Assembly: GCA_031553435.1 (NCBI GenBank)
Contig: JAVBLQ010000051.1
Span: 1 to 40,809 of the forward strand
Length of the DNA stretch: 40,809 nt
From: JAVBLQ01 sp031553435
Lineage (GTDB): Bacteria; Bacteroidota; Bacteroidia; Bacteroidales; Azobacteroidaceae
Direction: 5' to 3'
The notes under the pieces are model-generated. The model worked only from the letters and a program-made list of their open reading frames with translations. It was not told the origin of the DNA and searched no databases. Positions 7,190-15,579 of this stretch are shown piece after piece. The position numbers were made by a program, and so were the translations under genes. Within the stretch, counting starts at the first letter, position 1. The number at the start of each line of letters is the position of its first letter.

Positions 7190-8401
7190 ATGATGTTGTA
7201 TGATAATAGTACTTGTTATAAACGTTTTTTTGTCTTCTTCTTCGTATTGAATTGGTTGATGCTATGTTTCGGTCAAAAAAATAACGATTCAATAGCAATT
7301 CAATATATCGATAAAAGAATTATTGTTCATCCAATAATCAATGATTCTTTGATCGGTATTTTTTTTGTTGATACGGGCTCGCCACATACTTTGTTAGACT
7401 CAATATCTTTGCCTAAAACGAATTTTTTTGTCTTGAAAAGCTGGTCGAAGAAAATAAAAGGATCAGAAAGTGGAGAAAAAATGTATTATTTGATGACCCA
7501 AAAACAGGGACGGGATTATTTAGTTCAAAATATCAAAATGGAACTTGACAGTATTGAATTCCTTATGCCCAATCCTTTAGCCGGGAACTTGACCTTGTTT
7601 GGCATTGATGGTATTTTAAGTTTGAAAGATTTTGCACAAAAAGAACAGATAGTTGTAGTTGAAATAAAAAACAAACAAATTATATTGACTAAAGATATAC
7701 TAAGAGAGTACAATAAAATCCCATTCATTGTTGAAAAATACTCAAAAGCTCCCATAGTTGATTTGTCTATAAAAGTAAAAACACCAACAAAAACAATAAC
7801 TCATTCCGGAAAATTTATGATAGATACCGGACTCAGGTCAGGAATTATACTTTCAGATAAATTAATGAGTTTGTATCCGGATTCCCTTCTTAATGAAAGT
7901 TTTTTTCTTTCAGATACAAAAGGAAATGTTTCTGTAATTAAATATGTAAATAATATACCTGTATCTATTAACAACCAAAAAGATATGGGATTGAGAATGA
8001 ATTTTTCTAAACAATTGGACACTAATATCATAAGTGCAATCGGAATGCAATTTTTAGAAAACTTTCTTTTTGCTTTTGATTACCAAAAGCAAAAATTTTA
8101 TTATTCTCAAATAGCAGAAGAAAAGTATTGCAAAGAGAATTATATAAATTTATTAGATGTTTATGGTTTAGGTATTAATTGGATGATGTATCTTAATAAA
8201 ACAAGTGATTATATATTTGTATCTTACTTAGATAAAGATAAGGAAGCTGACCGTTTAGGAATTAAAATCAAAAATATTATATTAAAAATAAACGGGGAGA
8301 ATATTTGTCAACAAAGTGATTCTGAATTAATACGACATTTCGAAAATATCCAATCAATTACTGTCCAAAGTGATAATGGAGATATTTATGTATTAGAGTA
8401 G
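7190..8401 (+). CDS. Second secreted aspartyl protease with PDZ domain
   Basis: 403 residues from ATG 7190; an upstream TTG (7163) overlaps the leader remnant and is less likely. A hydrophobic stretch (FFVFFFVLNWLMLCFG) forms a signal peptide or anchor. FVDTGS (Asp61) and MIDTGL (Asp212) are the two active-site motifs, so both lobes are intact although the second lacks Ser/Thr after Gly. The C-terminal region from ~345, with ADRLGIKIKNIILKINGENI, is PDZ-like. The same fold order occurs in the protease at 1292-2548, with low overall identity, so they are old paralogues. Its own precursor appears to be the leader-only remnant just upstream, so it may now serve precursor 2 or be a relic. Confidence 0.75.
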   Translation: MMLYDNSTCYKRFFVFFFVLNWLMLCFGQKNNDSIAIQYIDKRIIVHPIINDSLIGIFFVDTGSPHTLLDSISLPKTNFFVLKSWSKKIKGSESGEKMYYLMTQKQGRDYLVQNIKMELDSIEFLMPNPLAGNLTLFGIDGILSLKDFAQKEQIVVVEIKNKQIILTKDILREYNKIPFIVEKYSKAPIVDLSIKVKTPTKTITHSGKFMIDTGLRSGIILSDKLMSLYPDSLLNESFFLSDTKGNVSVIKYVNNIPVSINNQKDMGLRMNFSKQLDTNIISAIGMQFLENFLFAFDYQKQKFYYSQIAEEKYCKENYINLLDVYGLGINWMMYLNKTSDYIFVSYLDKDKEADRLGIKIKNIILKINGENICQQSDSELIRHFENIQSITVQSDNGDIYVLE

Positions 8402-8437
8402 AGTGCGTATAACAGTACGGTATCAGTTATTCATTAC

Positions 8438-8558
8438 AAACTAAAATTTAGTTTAAATATATGTTCAGCTTACAAAATTAACAAGTTCAGCTTGTTCGAA
8501 GTATTTTGATGATATTTTTTAAAATAATTAGTAGTTTAGGCAAAAAATACAATTGCCT
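8438..8558 (+). promoter_or_regulatory. Second putative LytTR box, palindrome and 5' hairpin before the VKOR gene
   Basis: TATGTTCAG (8460-8468) and CAAGTTCAG (8482-8490) are 22 bp apart and each fits the general LytTR half-site [TA][AC][CA]GTTN[AG][TG] at eight of nine positions. TTTG (8505-8508) and TAGTTTAG (8532-8539) lie downstream with a 23-nt spacer, the same arrangement as at 6941-7021. A 17-bp palindrome, AAACTAAA-A-TTTAGTTT, is at 8438-8454. AGGCAA/TTGCCT (8538-8558) could form a small stem just before the gene. Confidence 0.45.
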
Positions 8559-8564
8559 TCATAA

Positions 8565-10154
8565 ATGCCATTTTATATGAAAAACAGGCACGAAAATATA
8601 TTCAGTTCCCACCTTTCTTCTTTGGGAGTAAAACATACCCGGTTGTATTCCAACAAATGCTATGGAGAACATCCTAATAAATACAATTTGTTGGGATTAT
8701 CACAAATGCTTTCTGAATGTAGGATAGAAAATAAAGGTATACAAATCAAAGGAGATAAAGAGGAAACTTTTAACAGTCTGGAAGTGCTTTTTATAGCTCA
8801 TGCTGGTAATGATTTTGTTAATGTTTTTAAGATAACAAAAGACAAAGTTTATTATATTTGGCGGGATACAACCATAGTTACCAACCGCAATGAATTTATT
8901 AAAATCTGGACAGGAGTGGTTTTATTGACGGAGCCTGATGAAAATTCGATAGAACCGGATTATAAGGAAAACAGAAAAAAAGAATTAATCACAACTATCC
9001 AGCAATACTTGTTAGTTGTTACGATAGCTGTATTTGCTTCTTTATTTTATATATCCAATCGATTATATACTAATATAGGAATTTCTCTTCTTACTTTGAT
9101 CAATCTGGTGGGGGTATATGTTGGTTATTTATTGGTATTAAAGCAAATGCATATTCAAAGTAATTATGCTGATAAGATATGTTCATTATTCAAACAAAGT
9201 GATTGTAATGATGTACTTGAATCAAAAGCTGCTAAATTATGGGGAATTATAGGTTGGAGTGAAATTGGATTAAGTTACTTTATTTCAAATATAATTATTA
9301 TCTTGTTTATTCCATCCTTACTTCGTTACTTAGTGCTGATTAATATTTGCGTTTTACCATATACGGTCTGGAGTGTATGGTATCAGAAGGTCAAAGTAAA
9401 ACAATGGTGTCCACTATGTTTAATAGTACAAGCTCTACTTTGGGGAATTTTTGCCATGAATTTGATATTCCATTTGATTCTACAGCCAACTTTTGAATTC
9501 AGTGAGATATTGTTGGTAGGGATTATTTATGGGATGCCTATATTACTTCTCAACTTGTTTTTACCCAAATTGAGTCACGCCAATAGGATAGAAGAAATTA
9601 CCCAAGAAATCAATAGCATTAAGACTACTAATGAAGTCTTTATGACATTGTTGAAAAAACAACCTTATTATCCAGTAGAAAGGTTAACTTCACAGATTAT
9701 TCTGGGAAATGTACAGGCCGCCAATTTAATTACAATATTTACGAATCCACATTGTGAGCCTTGCGCGAAGATGCATACACAAGTGGAGAAATTATTGGCA
9801 AAACAGAATAATAACGCTTGTGTTCAATATATTTTTTCATCATTTAATGAAGGATTGAACGAAAGTAATAGATTCCTTATTGCCACATATTTAACAAACG
9901 AGCAACATCAAGCCCGAACAGTTTATAAAAACTGGTTTGAAGGGGGAAAATACCAACGGGATAAATTTTTTTCAAAATATAATTATCAGGTGAATGACGA
10001 AGTTCAAAAAGAGTTCATTGCCCATGAGAATTGGAAAGAAAAAACGCTATTAAGATCAACACCTACTATATTGGTGAACGGGTATCTGTTGCCGGATAAT
10101 TATAAAATAGAAGATTTGTATTTTATGATAAATTTGGATGTTAACGCCCAATAA
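8565..10154 (+). CDS. Membrane disulfide-forming protein: C39-like domain, VKOR, DsbA-like thioredoxin
   Basis: 529 residues in three parts. Residues 1-125 resemble a C39 peptidase domain, but the DCG catalytic motif is absent, so this part probably binds rather than cleaves. About residues 145-340 are membrane helices of a vitamin K epoxide reductase domain with Cys206, Cys214 and the WCPLC pair (Cys282, Cys285). The C-terminal domain is thioredoxin-like with CEPC (Cys397, Cys400). VKOR-thioredoxin fusions oxidise cysteines of exported substrates and pass electrons to quinone. Next to Cys-rich precursors with GG leaders, the likely job is forming disulfides in the exported peptide. The gene ends 82 nt before precursor 2. 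A 44-nt piece of it is repeated at 6377-6420. Confidence 0.85.
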   Translation: MPFYMKNRHENIFSSHLSSLGVKHTRLYSNKCYGEHPNKYNLLGLSQMLSECRIENKGIQIKGDKEETFNSLEVLFIAHAGNDFVNVFKITKDKVYYIWRDTTIVTNRNEFIKIWTGVVLLTEPDENSIEPDYKENRKKELITTIQQYLLVVTIAVFASLFYISNRLYTNIGISLLTLINLVGVYVGYLLVLKQMHIQSNYADKICSLFKQSDCNDVLESKAAKLWGIIGWSEIGLSYFISNIIIILFIPSLLRYLVLINICVLPYTVWSVWYQKVKVKQWCPLCLIVQALLWGIFAMNLIFHLILQPTFEFSEILLVGIIYGMPILLLNLFLPKLSHANRIEEITQEINSIKTTNEVFMTLLKKQPYYPVERLTSQIILGNVQAANLITIFTNPHCEPCAKMHTQVEKLLAKQNNNACVQYIFSSFNEGLNESNRFLIATYLTNEQHQARTVYKNWFEGGKYQRDKFFSKYNYQVNDEVQKEFIAHENWKEKTLLRSTPTILVNGYLLPDNYKIEDLYFMINLDVNAQ

Positions 10155-10173
10155 ACATTGCTAAAGTCAAGGA

Positions 10174-10227
10174 GCAATGGGCAATAAATTAGCTACTTAT
10201 TGTGAAAATTCCGAGACATTATTTTTA
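10174..10227 (+). promoter_or_regulatory. Promoter and inverted-repeat element of precursor 2
   Basis: Bases 10180-10205 are identical to 841-866 before precursor 1, with the dyad CAATAA (10182-10187) and TTATTG (10197-10202). TTATTG is followed after 17 nt by TATTTTTA (10220-10227), one mismatch from TAnnTTTG. The ATG is nine bases downstream. The block lies between the VKOR stop and the precursor, so precursor 2 has its own promoter. It can also be read as codons in frame with the precursor (MGNKLATYC...), which I treat as chance. Confidence 0.55.
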
Positions 10228-10236
10228 TTATTTTAT

Positions 10237-10482
10237 ATGAAAAAATTATCTAAATTAAAATTAAGAGAGTATCATGAGATGAGTGATATGGAAATGAAAC
10301 ATGTTATTGGTGGAGAGTCTGGCTCCTGCAGCTGTACCGGAGGGGGATGTGCAGGTAGTTGTCCTGATAGAGTAGAAGGCAACATTTATTCTGGATTTAG
10401 AACTATCAAACAAACGTGCACAAGTGAAATAGTTTGGAATTATAATAATACCGAAGGAATAGAAATATGTGTATGTAAGTAG
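10237..10482 (+). CDS. GG-leader Cys-rich RiPP precursor peptide 2
   Basis: 81 residues. The leader MKKLSKLKLREYHEMSDMEM then KHVIGG matches the Bacteroidales GG-precursor leader in its basic MKKLSKLKL start and terminal GG. The core, from ESGSC, holds seven cysteines: CSC, GGGC, AGSC, QTC, and the terminal ICVCK. The core differs from that of precursor 1: it lacks the Asn/Ser-rich and Pro-rich parts. I start at 10237 because the family leader begins there; an upstream in-frame ATG (10177) runs through the promoter element. It sits directly between the disulfide-forming VKOR protein and the exporter genes. No radical-SAM gene lies in this half, so it may rely on the maturases at 2565-5132 or be only disulfide-linked. 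Confidence 0.82.
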   Translation: MKKLSKLKLREYHEMSDMEMKHVIGGESGSCSCTGGGCAGSCPDRVEGNIYSGFRTIKQTCTSEIVWNYNNTEGIEICVCK

Positions 10483-10493
10483 AGTAGATTAAC

Positions 10494-10532
10494 AGTAGGA
10501 AGGGTTTTTAAGATCTTGAAACCCTTCCTACT
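10494..10532 (+). terminator. Perfect 14-bp hairpin after precursor 2
   Basis: AGTAGGAAGGGTTT (10494-10507) pairs perfectly with AAACCCTTCCTACT (10519-10532); the 11-nt loop carries the palindrome AAGATCTT. It begins 11 bases after the precursor stop and 59 bases before the next start. No T tract follows, so partial termination or 3'-end protection is more likely than full termination. The core AAGGGTT/AACCCTT is shared with the hairpin after precursor 1. Confidence 0.7.
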
Positions 10533-10552
10533 ATAAATTAAACATTTAAAAT

Positions 10553-10879
10553 ATGAAACAATACAAATCAAAATCGTTCATACTTATACCATGTCTGGCA
10601 TTATCAATAATCGGTTCTATACATTCAGAAAATAACAATTATTATGATGCTTCCGAAGGTACCCCTGTTGATACAAGTAGGTGTATATTTTTCTTAGATG
10701 GAGAGAGAGCTTCTGCTATGTCGACTTTATATAAAATGGGAGATGGCTCTGTCAGTTATCAAGCAGGATTCGGGAGCCCTAAAGATGCCATTTTTACTTA
10801 TGGAGAAAAAGCCCGACACGGTATTCTGATTTTTGAATCGGTTAAAAAAGAGAAAAACGATAGCGTTGAATCTAAATGA
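10553..10879 (+). CDS. Small secreted protein resembling a TonB-receptor plug fragment
   Basis: 108 residues. An N-terminal hydrophobic stretch ending near SIHSE is a signal peptide. The mature part reads IFFLDGERASAMSTLYKM and, 12 residues on, FGSPKDAIFTYGEKARHGIL. This follows the order of the SusC/TonB-dependent plug segment, where a [Y/F]xxDG strand, a short helix, KDA...[Y]G and a [N/H]G[I/V] strand occur in that order. It is free-standing, with no barrel, so it cannot be a receptor. It lies between precursor 2 and the TlpA-like gene, 6 nt from the latter. Binding the exported peptide or an outer-membrane partner is a guess. I cannot name a family with confidence. Confidence 0.6.
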   Translation: MKQYKSKSFILIPCLALSIIGSIHSENNNYYDASEGTPVDTSRCIFFLDGERASAMSTLYKMGDGSVSYQAGFGSPKDAIFTYGEKARHGILIFESVKKEKNDSVESK

Positions 10880-10885
10880 AAAAAT

Positions 10886-12004
10886 ATGCAGAAACAATTA
10901 ATACCTGTCACTCTTATATTTTTGCTGGTTTCGGTCAATATATTTTCCCAAAAGAAGAATTTCACATTGAAGGGTATTGCGGATTCTCAGTTTAATGACA
11001 TGCCGATTATACTTTTTACTTTTAGAGCAGATTCGGTACATCGTGTTGATACGACCATAATTCGGAATGGGAACTTTACTTTTTATGGAAAAGAATACCT
11101 TGAAGACGAATCCATGCTTACAATGGGAAATTATCCCGAAAAGGTGGTGTCTGTCTGGGTCTTTTTAGAACAGGGAGATATTTACATTGATTTAACGGAT
11201 TCGACATCCCGGTTGGCAAGGGGAACGCCTCTTAATGAGCTGATGATAGAATATGATTTATTCCGGCAGCAAATTGAAACGAAATACCAATGGATAATGT
11301 CTGAAGCAGATGCCGGATTAATATCTAAAGATAGTATCAATCGTTTACGATATTCATTTTATCAGGAAAGAGATTCGATAGCAGCTGATTTTAAAAGAAA
11401 CAATATCTCTAATGCTTTTGGAAAAGTTATATTTAAGAAAGGATTAAATAATTTGAGTGACCCATATTTTGATGAACTTTATGCTTTAGCAGATAAGAAC
11501 CTTCAATCGGATTCGGATGTTAGGGCATATATAAAAAAAAGAGAAAATAATAAAATCCAAATGCTACATAGGGGAAAGAATGTTGGTAAGTCCTATTCAG
11601 ATTTCGAACTTAAAACATTGACGGGCATTTCCCGGAAATTATCTGATTATGTGGGAACTTCCAAATACCTATTTGTCGACTTTTGGGCTTCCTGGTGTGG
11701 TCCTTGTATTGCAGATATTCCAAACATAAAAAAGACCTATGAAAAGTACAAGGGCAAAGGACTTGAGGTATTAGGAGTCTCCCTGGATACTAAGGATGCA
11801 TCGTGGCAACTTGCATTGAAACGGATTGACGCACCATGGATTCAATTGATTGTGAAGGAGAATACGGAATCGTTAGTAAGGAAAATCTATCATATTACAG
11901 GAATACCTTACTCTATCCTGATAGATGATCAGGGAAATATCATACATGTAAACTTGCGGGGAGATACTTTGGATAACATTTTGGAAAAACTATTGAATGA
12001 CTGA
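10886..12004 (+). CDS. TlpA-like thioredoxin with DUF4369 domain
   Basis: 372 residues. Signal peptide (LIPVTLIFLLVSVNIFS), then a DUF4369-like N-terminal beta domain to about residue 105 (FTLKGIADSQF... IRNGNFTFYG), a helical linker, and a thioredoxin fold from about 235. The active site is WASWCGPC (cysteines near residues 271 and 274), and GIPYSILIDDQGNI holds the cis-Pro loop. The architecture is typical of Bacteroidota extracytoplasmic thiol-disulfide enzymes. Together with the VKOR protein it gives an oxidant and a possible isomerase or reductase for the Cys-rich peptides. Its last 8 nt overlap the exporter start. Confidence 0.85.
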   Translation: MQKQLIPVTLIFLLVSVNIFSQKKNFTLKGIADSQFNDMPIILFTFRADSVHRVDTTIIRNGNFTFYGKEYLEDESMLTMGNYPEKVVSVWVFLEQGDIYIDLTDSTSRLARGTPLNELMIEYDLFRQQIETKYQWIMSEADAGLISKDSINRLRYSFYQERDSIAADFKRNNISNAFGKVIFKKGLNNLSDPYFDELYALADKNLQSDSDVRAYIKKRENNKIQMLHRGKNVGKSYSDFELKTLTGISRKLSDYVGTSKYLFVDFWASWCGPCIADIPNIKKTYEKYKGKGLEVLGVSLDTKDASWQLALKRIDAPWIQLIVKENTESLVRKIYHITGIPYSILIDDQGNIIHVNLRGDTLDNILEKLLND

Positions 12005-14234
12005 ACGATTTCCTCACTACCAGCAATTAGATTCTATGGACTGTGGTCCGTCATGCCTACGTATGATAGCCAAGTATTATGGTCGTAGTTATTCTCTACA
12101 AACCTTACGGGAAAGATCTTTTATTACCAGGGAAGGTGTATCTATGTTGGGTGTAAGTGATGCCGCTGAAAGTATCGGTATGCACACGATGGGGGTTAAA
12201 GTGACTTTTGAACAATTGGTTAATGATGCTCCTTTACCTTGCATTCTGCATTGGAACCAGAACCATTTTGTGGCATGCTATGGAATCAAAAAGAAAAAAA
12301 GAGTAAGAAGAAGTAAAGGAAAAAAGGATAATGATTATATAATTAATATTTCCGATCCGGCTAAAGGCAAATATCCGATAGATAAAAAAGGATTTTTAAA
12401 ATGTTGGGCAAGTACTAAAGTGCAAGGAGAAGATGCCGGAACAGCTTTGTTGTTAACTCCTTCTCCTGAATTTTATGAACAGGAAGATGATCAACAGAAG
12501 CAGGAAAAGAATCTGGGATATTTCTTTCGTTATTTGTTCCCTTACAAATCCCAGATGTTCCAGTTGGTGGTGGCCATGCTGGTTGGTAGTGTGTTTTCCC
12601 TTATCTTTCCATTCCTTACACAAGCGGTCGTTGACCAGGGGATTGGAAACAATAACCTCAGTTTTATTACTCTGATCCTGATAGCCCAATTGATTCTGTC
12701 GGTTACACAGATGGGCATGGGATTTATTCAGAGTTGGATAAGCCTGCACATGAATACCCGCATCAGCATCTCATTGATTTCTGATTTCCTTGCCAAGCTG
12801 ATGAGGTTGCCCATCCGCTTTTTCGATGCCAAAAATATCGGCGATATTCTGCAGCGTATTGGTGACCATGGACGCATACAGTCGTTTATGACTGGAACGG
12901 CTTTGTCCACCCTATTCTCTTTTGTCAATTTTTTTATTTTTGCTTTTGTAATGGCCTATTACAACCTGCAGATATTGCTTGTTTTCCTTGCCGGAAATAC
13001 GCTTTATGTGGCATGGATTCTTTTCTTTTTGCGTTACCGCCGAAAGTTAGATAACAGCCGTTTTGCTCAATCGTCTGCCAATCAGAGTAATATGGTGCAA
13101 TTGATTACCGGTATGCAGGAAATCAAACTTAACAATAGCGAAAAACAACAACGGTGGAAATGGGAATCTATACAGGTAAATCTATTTAAAATCAGTATTA
13201 AAGGAACCGCTTTAGGACAATACCAGCAAACAGGCTCCATGTTTTTTGGGCAGATTACGTCTCTCTTTATTTCCTATCTTTCAGCTAAAGCAGTAATAAA
13301 TGGAGATATCACTTTGGGAATGATGATGTCTATCAGCTATATTCTCGGGCAGTTGTCGGGACCGATAGGACAGGTGATCGGTTTCGCACAATCGCTCCAG
13401 GATGCTAAAATCAGCCTGGAACGCTTGAATGAAATTCATAACAAGGAAGATGAAGAGCAAACAGTCAGCAATAAAATAGACTATATTCCTGAAAATAAGA
13501 CAGTCAAAGTAGAAGATGTCTGTTTCAGTTATGATGGCGCCGAACGTGATTATGTGCTGGAAAACCTTAATCTTGAAATAAAGCAAAATAAGGTGACGGC
13601 GATTGTCGGAGCCAGCGGAAGCGGTAAAACAACCATTATCAAATTGTTGCTCGGATTCTATCCTCCTATCAAAGGGAAAATACAGATAGATCATATTCCT
13701 TTGGATGAAATCAATCCGCATTTGTGGCGGCAACGTTCGGGAGCAGTGATGCAAGATGGCTTTATCTTTTCCGATACCATTGCCAATAATATTGCTGTAG
13801 GAGAAGATATTATCGATAAAAAACGATTATTGCATGCGGTTACTGTCGCCAATATCAGGGAATTTATAGAATCTCTTCCATTGAAATACAATACTAAAAT
13901 CGGACAGGAAGGTAATGGCATCAGCCAGGGACAACGACAAAGGTTGTTAATTGCGCGTGCTGTGTATAAGAATCCGGATTTCCTGTTTTTTGATGAGGCA
14001 ACCAATGCCTTGGATGCTAACAATGAAAAGGTTATCATGGAAAATCTCAATGAGTTTTACAAAGGGAAGACTGTGGTGATTGTAGCTCACCGGTTAAGCA
14101 CCGTAAAGCATGCCGACAATATCATCGTGCTCGAAAAAGGTAAAGTAATAGAAGAAGGCACTCATCACGAATTAACAGCGAAGAAAGGAGCGTATTATAC
14201 ATTGGTAAAGAATCAGTTGGAATTGGGGATGTAA
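11997..14234 (+). CDS. C39 peptidase-containing ABC exporter
   Basis: 745 residues. Residues 1-150 are a C39 cysteine peptidase: QQLDSMDCGPSC with nucleophile Cys16, His in NQNHFVACYG, and Asp in ISDPAKG. This domain cuts GG leaders on the cytoplasmic side during export. A six-helix ABC membrane domain (~175-460) follows. The nucleotide-binding domain has Walker A GASGSGKT (538-545), Q-loop VMQDG, signature ISQGQ (as often in peptide exporters rather than LSGGQ), Walker B FLFFDE and the H-loop VIVAHR. It works as a homodimer with the HlyD protein encoded next. It is the only complete exporter in the window and should serve both precursors; the start of another is left at 6314. Confidence 0.95.
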   Translation: MTERFPHYQQLDSMDCGPSCLRMIAKYYGRSYSLQTLRERSFITREGVSMLGVSDAAESIGMHTMGVKVTFEQLVNDAPLPCILHWNQNHFVACYGIKKKKRVRRSKGKKDNDYIINISDPAKGKYPIDKKGFLKCWASTKVQGEDAGTALLLTPSPEFYEQEDDQQKQEKNLGYFFRYLFPYKSQMFQLVVAMLVGSVFSLIFPFLTQAVVDQGIGNNNLSFITLILIAQLILSVTQMGMGFIQSWISLHMNTRISISLISDFLAKLMRLPIRFFDAKNIGDILQRIGDHGRIQSFMTGTALSTLFSFVNFFIFAFVMAYYNLQILLVFLAGNTLYVAWILFFLRYRRKLDNSRFAQSSANQSNMVQLITGMQEIKLNNSEKQQRWKWESIQVNLFKISIKGTALGQYQQTGSMFFGQITSLFISYLSAKAVINGDITLGMMMSISYILGQLSGPIGQVIGFAQSLQDAKISLERLNEIHNKEDEEQTVSNKIDYIPENKTVKVEDVCFSYDGAERDYVLENLNLEIKQNKVTAIVGASGSGKTTIIKLLLGFYPPIKGKIQIDHIPLDEINPHLWRQRSGAVMQDGFIFSDTIANNIAVGEDIIDKKRLLHAVTVANIREFIESLPLKYNTKIGQEGNGISQGQRQRLLIARAVYKNPDFLFFDEATNALDANNEKVIMENLNEFYKGKTVVIVAHRLSTVKHADNIIVLEKGKVIEEGTHHELTAKKGAYYTLVKNQLELGM

Positions 14235-14277
14235 CGCATCATTGCTGCCCCATGTTAAAATTGATTTAATAAAAAAT

Positions 14278-15579
14278 ATGAAAGAAGAATCAGATAACAT
14301 TGAACTTCGCGGTGAAGAGTTTCAAGAAATACTCGGATTTGTACCTCCCTGGATATTGCGGTGGGGCATTATCGTTATTGCCATCTTTGTCCTGCTGCTT
14401 TTGGCCGGAAGCGCCATATTCAAATATCCGGATACGATTCCTGCACAGATGATTCTGACAAGTACGAGCCCGGCCAATGCCATCATGGCGAAAACTACTG
14501 GTAAATTACAGGAGTTGTTTGTTACGGATAACCAACATGTCGGACAGGGACAATATTTAGCTGTGGTGGAAAATCCGGCTTGTACAAAAGATATCCAGTT
14601 CCTGAAAAATTACCTGGCTCTATTTTCGGTACACTCCGACTCGGCAACCAATCTACCTCCAAAAGAATTAAAACTTGGTAGTTTCCAATCACTTTATTCT
14701 TCTTTTTATATTAATCTTTTCGATTATATGGAATTTAAACGATTGGAATATTATCCGAAGAAAATAGAAATAATGAAAATTAAAATACAGAAAAATGAAA
14801 AACAATATAATAATCTTTTATACCAGCAAATTATTGTAGAAGAGCAACTAAATATCTCGAAAAAGCAATATGAAAGGGATTCTTCTCTGCATAAGAAAGC
14901 GTTTTTTTCAGATGAAGAAGTGGAAAAATCCAAAAGTCAACATTTGCAAGTCCGTTTATCCAAAGAAAACATGCATTCGACATTAGAAAATATGGAAATC
15001 CAGACTATACAGATGAAAGAATCACTATTAGATATAGAACACCAGTATATCGATCGGAAAAATACGCTCGAAACCCAATTGAAAACGTATGTCAATCAAT
15101 TACACAACGAAATACAGGCATGGGAAATGACTTATGTATTCCAGGCCCCGGTAAACGGCCATGTTACTTTTACCAATATCTGGGTGGAAAATCAAAACGT
15201 AATGGCCGGTTCAATCGTGTTTAATGTTGTTCCCGATCAGAAAGGAGAATATATCGGAAAAGCCTTATTGCCCCTTGCCCGTTCGGGAAAAGTAAAAACG
15301 GGACAAAAGGTTAATGTCCGCTTCAACAACTTCCCTGACAATGAATTCGGAATGGTGAAAGGTGTTGTGAAAAATATATCACTCACTCCTTCGAAAGACC
15401 AGAATATGAGTAATTATGTAATCGAGATCGGATTTTCCGATGGTTTGGTAACAACCTACAAAAAAGAATTGCCATTTTTGTCTGAAATGGAAGCACAAGC
15501 AGATATTATTACGGAAGATATTTCGCTGTTGGAACGGTTTTTTATGCCGTTGAGAAAAATATTAAAAGAGAGCTTATGA
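14278..15579 (+). CDS. HlyD-family periplasmic adaptor of the peptide exporter
   Basis: 433 residues from ATG 14278; a TTG at 14242 would add 12 residues but lacks support. One membrane helix (ILRWGIIVIAIFVLLLLAG, ~21-45) is followed by a short lipoyl-like half (MAKTTGKLQELFVTDNQHVG), a long coiled-coil hairpin rich in Lys/Glu/Gln (~150-280), the second lipoyl half with FQAPVNGHVTF, and a beta-barrel with LPLARSGKVKTGQKVNV. This is the membrane-fusion protein partner of C39-ABC exporters, bridging to an outer-membrane channel. No TolC-like gene is present in the window, so the channel must be encoded elsewhere. Its stop overlaps the next start (ATGA). Confidence 0.92.
   Translation: MKEESDNIELRGEEFQEILGFVPPWILRWGIIVIAIFVLLLLAGSAIFKYPDTIPAQMILTSTSPANAIMAKTTGKLQELFVTDNQHVGQGQYLAVVENPACTKDIQFLKNYLALFSVHSDSATNLPPKELKLGSFQSLYSSFYINLFDYMEFKRLEYYPKKIEIMKIKIQKNEKQYNNLLYQQIIVEEQLNISKKQYERDSSLHKKAFFSDEEVEKSKSQHLQVRLSKENMHSTLENMEIQTIQMKESLLDIEHQYIDRKNTLETQLKTYVNQLHNEIQAWEMTYVFQAPVNGHVTFTNIWVENQNVMAGSIVFNVVPDQKGEYIGKALLPLARSGKVKTGQKVNVRFNNFPDNEFGMVKGVVKNISLTPSKDQNMSNYVIEIGFSDGLVTTYKKELPFLSEMEAQADIITEDISLLERFFMPLRKILKESL

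Noticed and set aside
10177..10236. N-terminal extension of precursor 2 (MGNKLATYC...)
   Set aside because: These codons are the shared dyad/promoter element; in front of precursor 1 the same bases are not in frame with the peptide.
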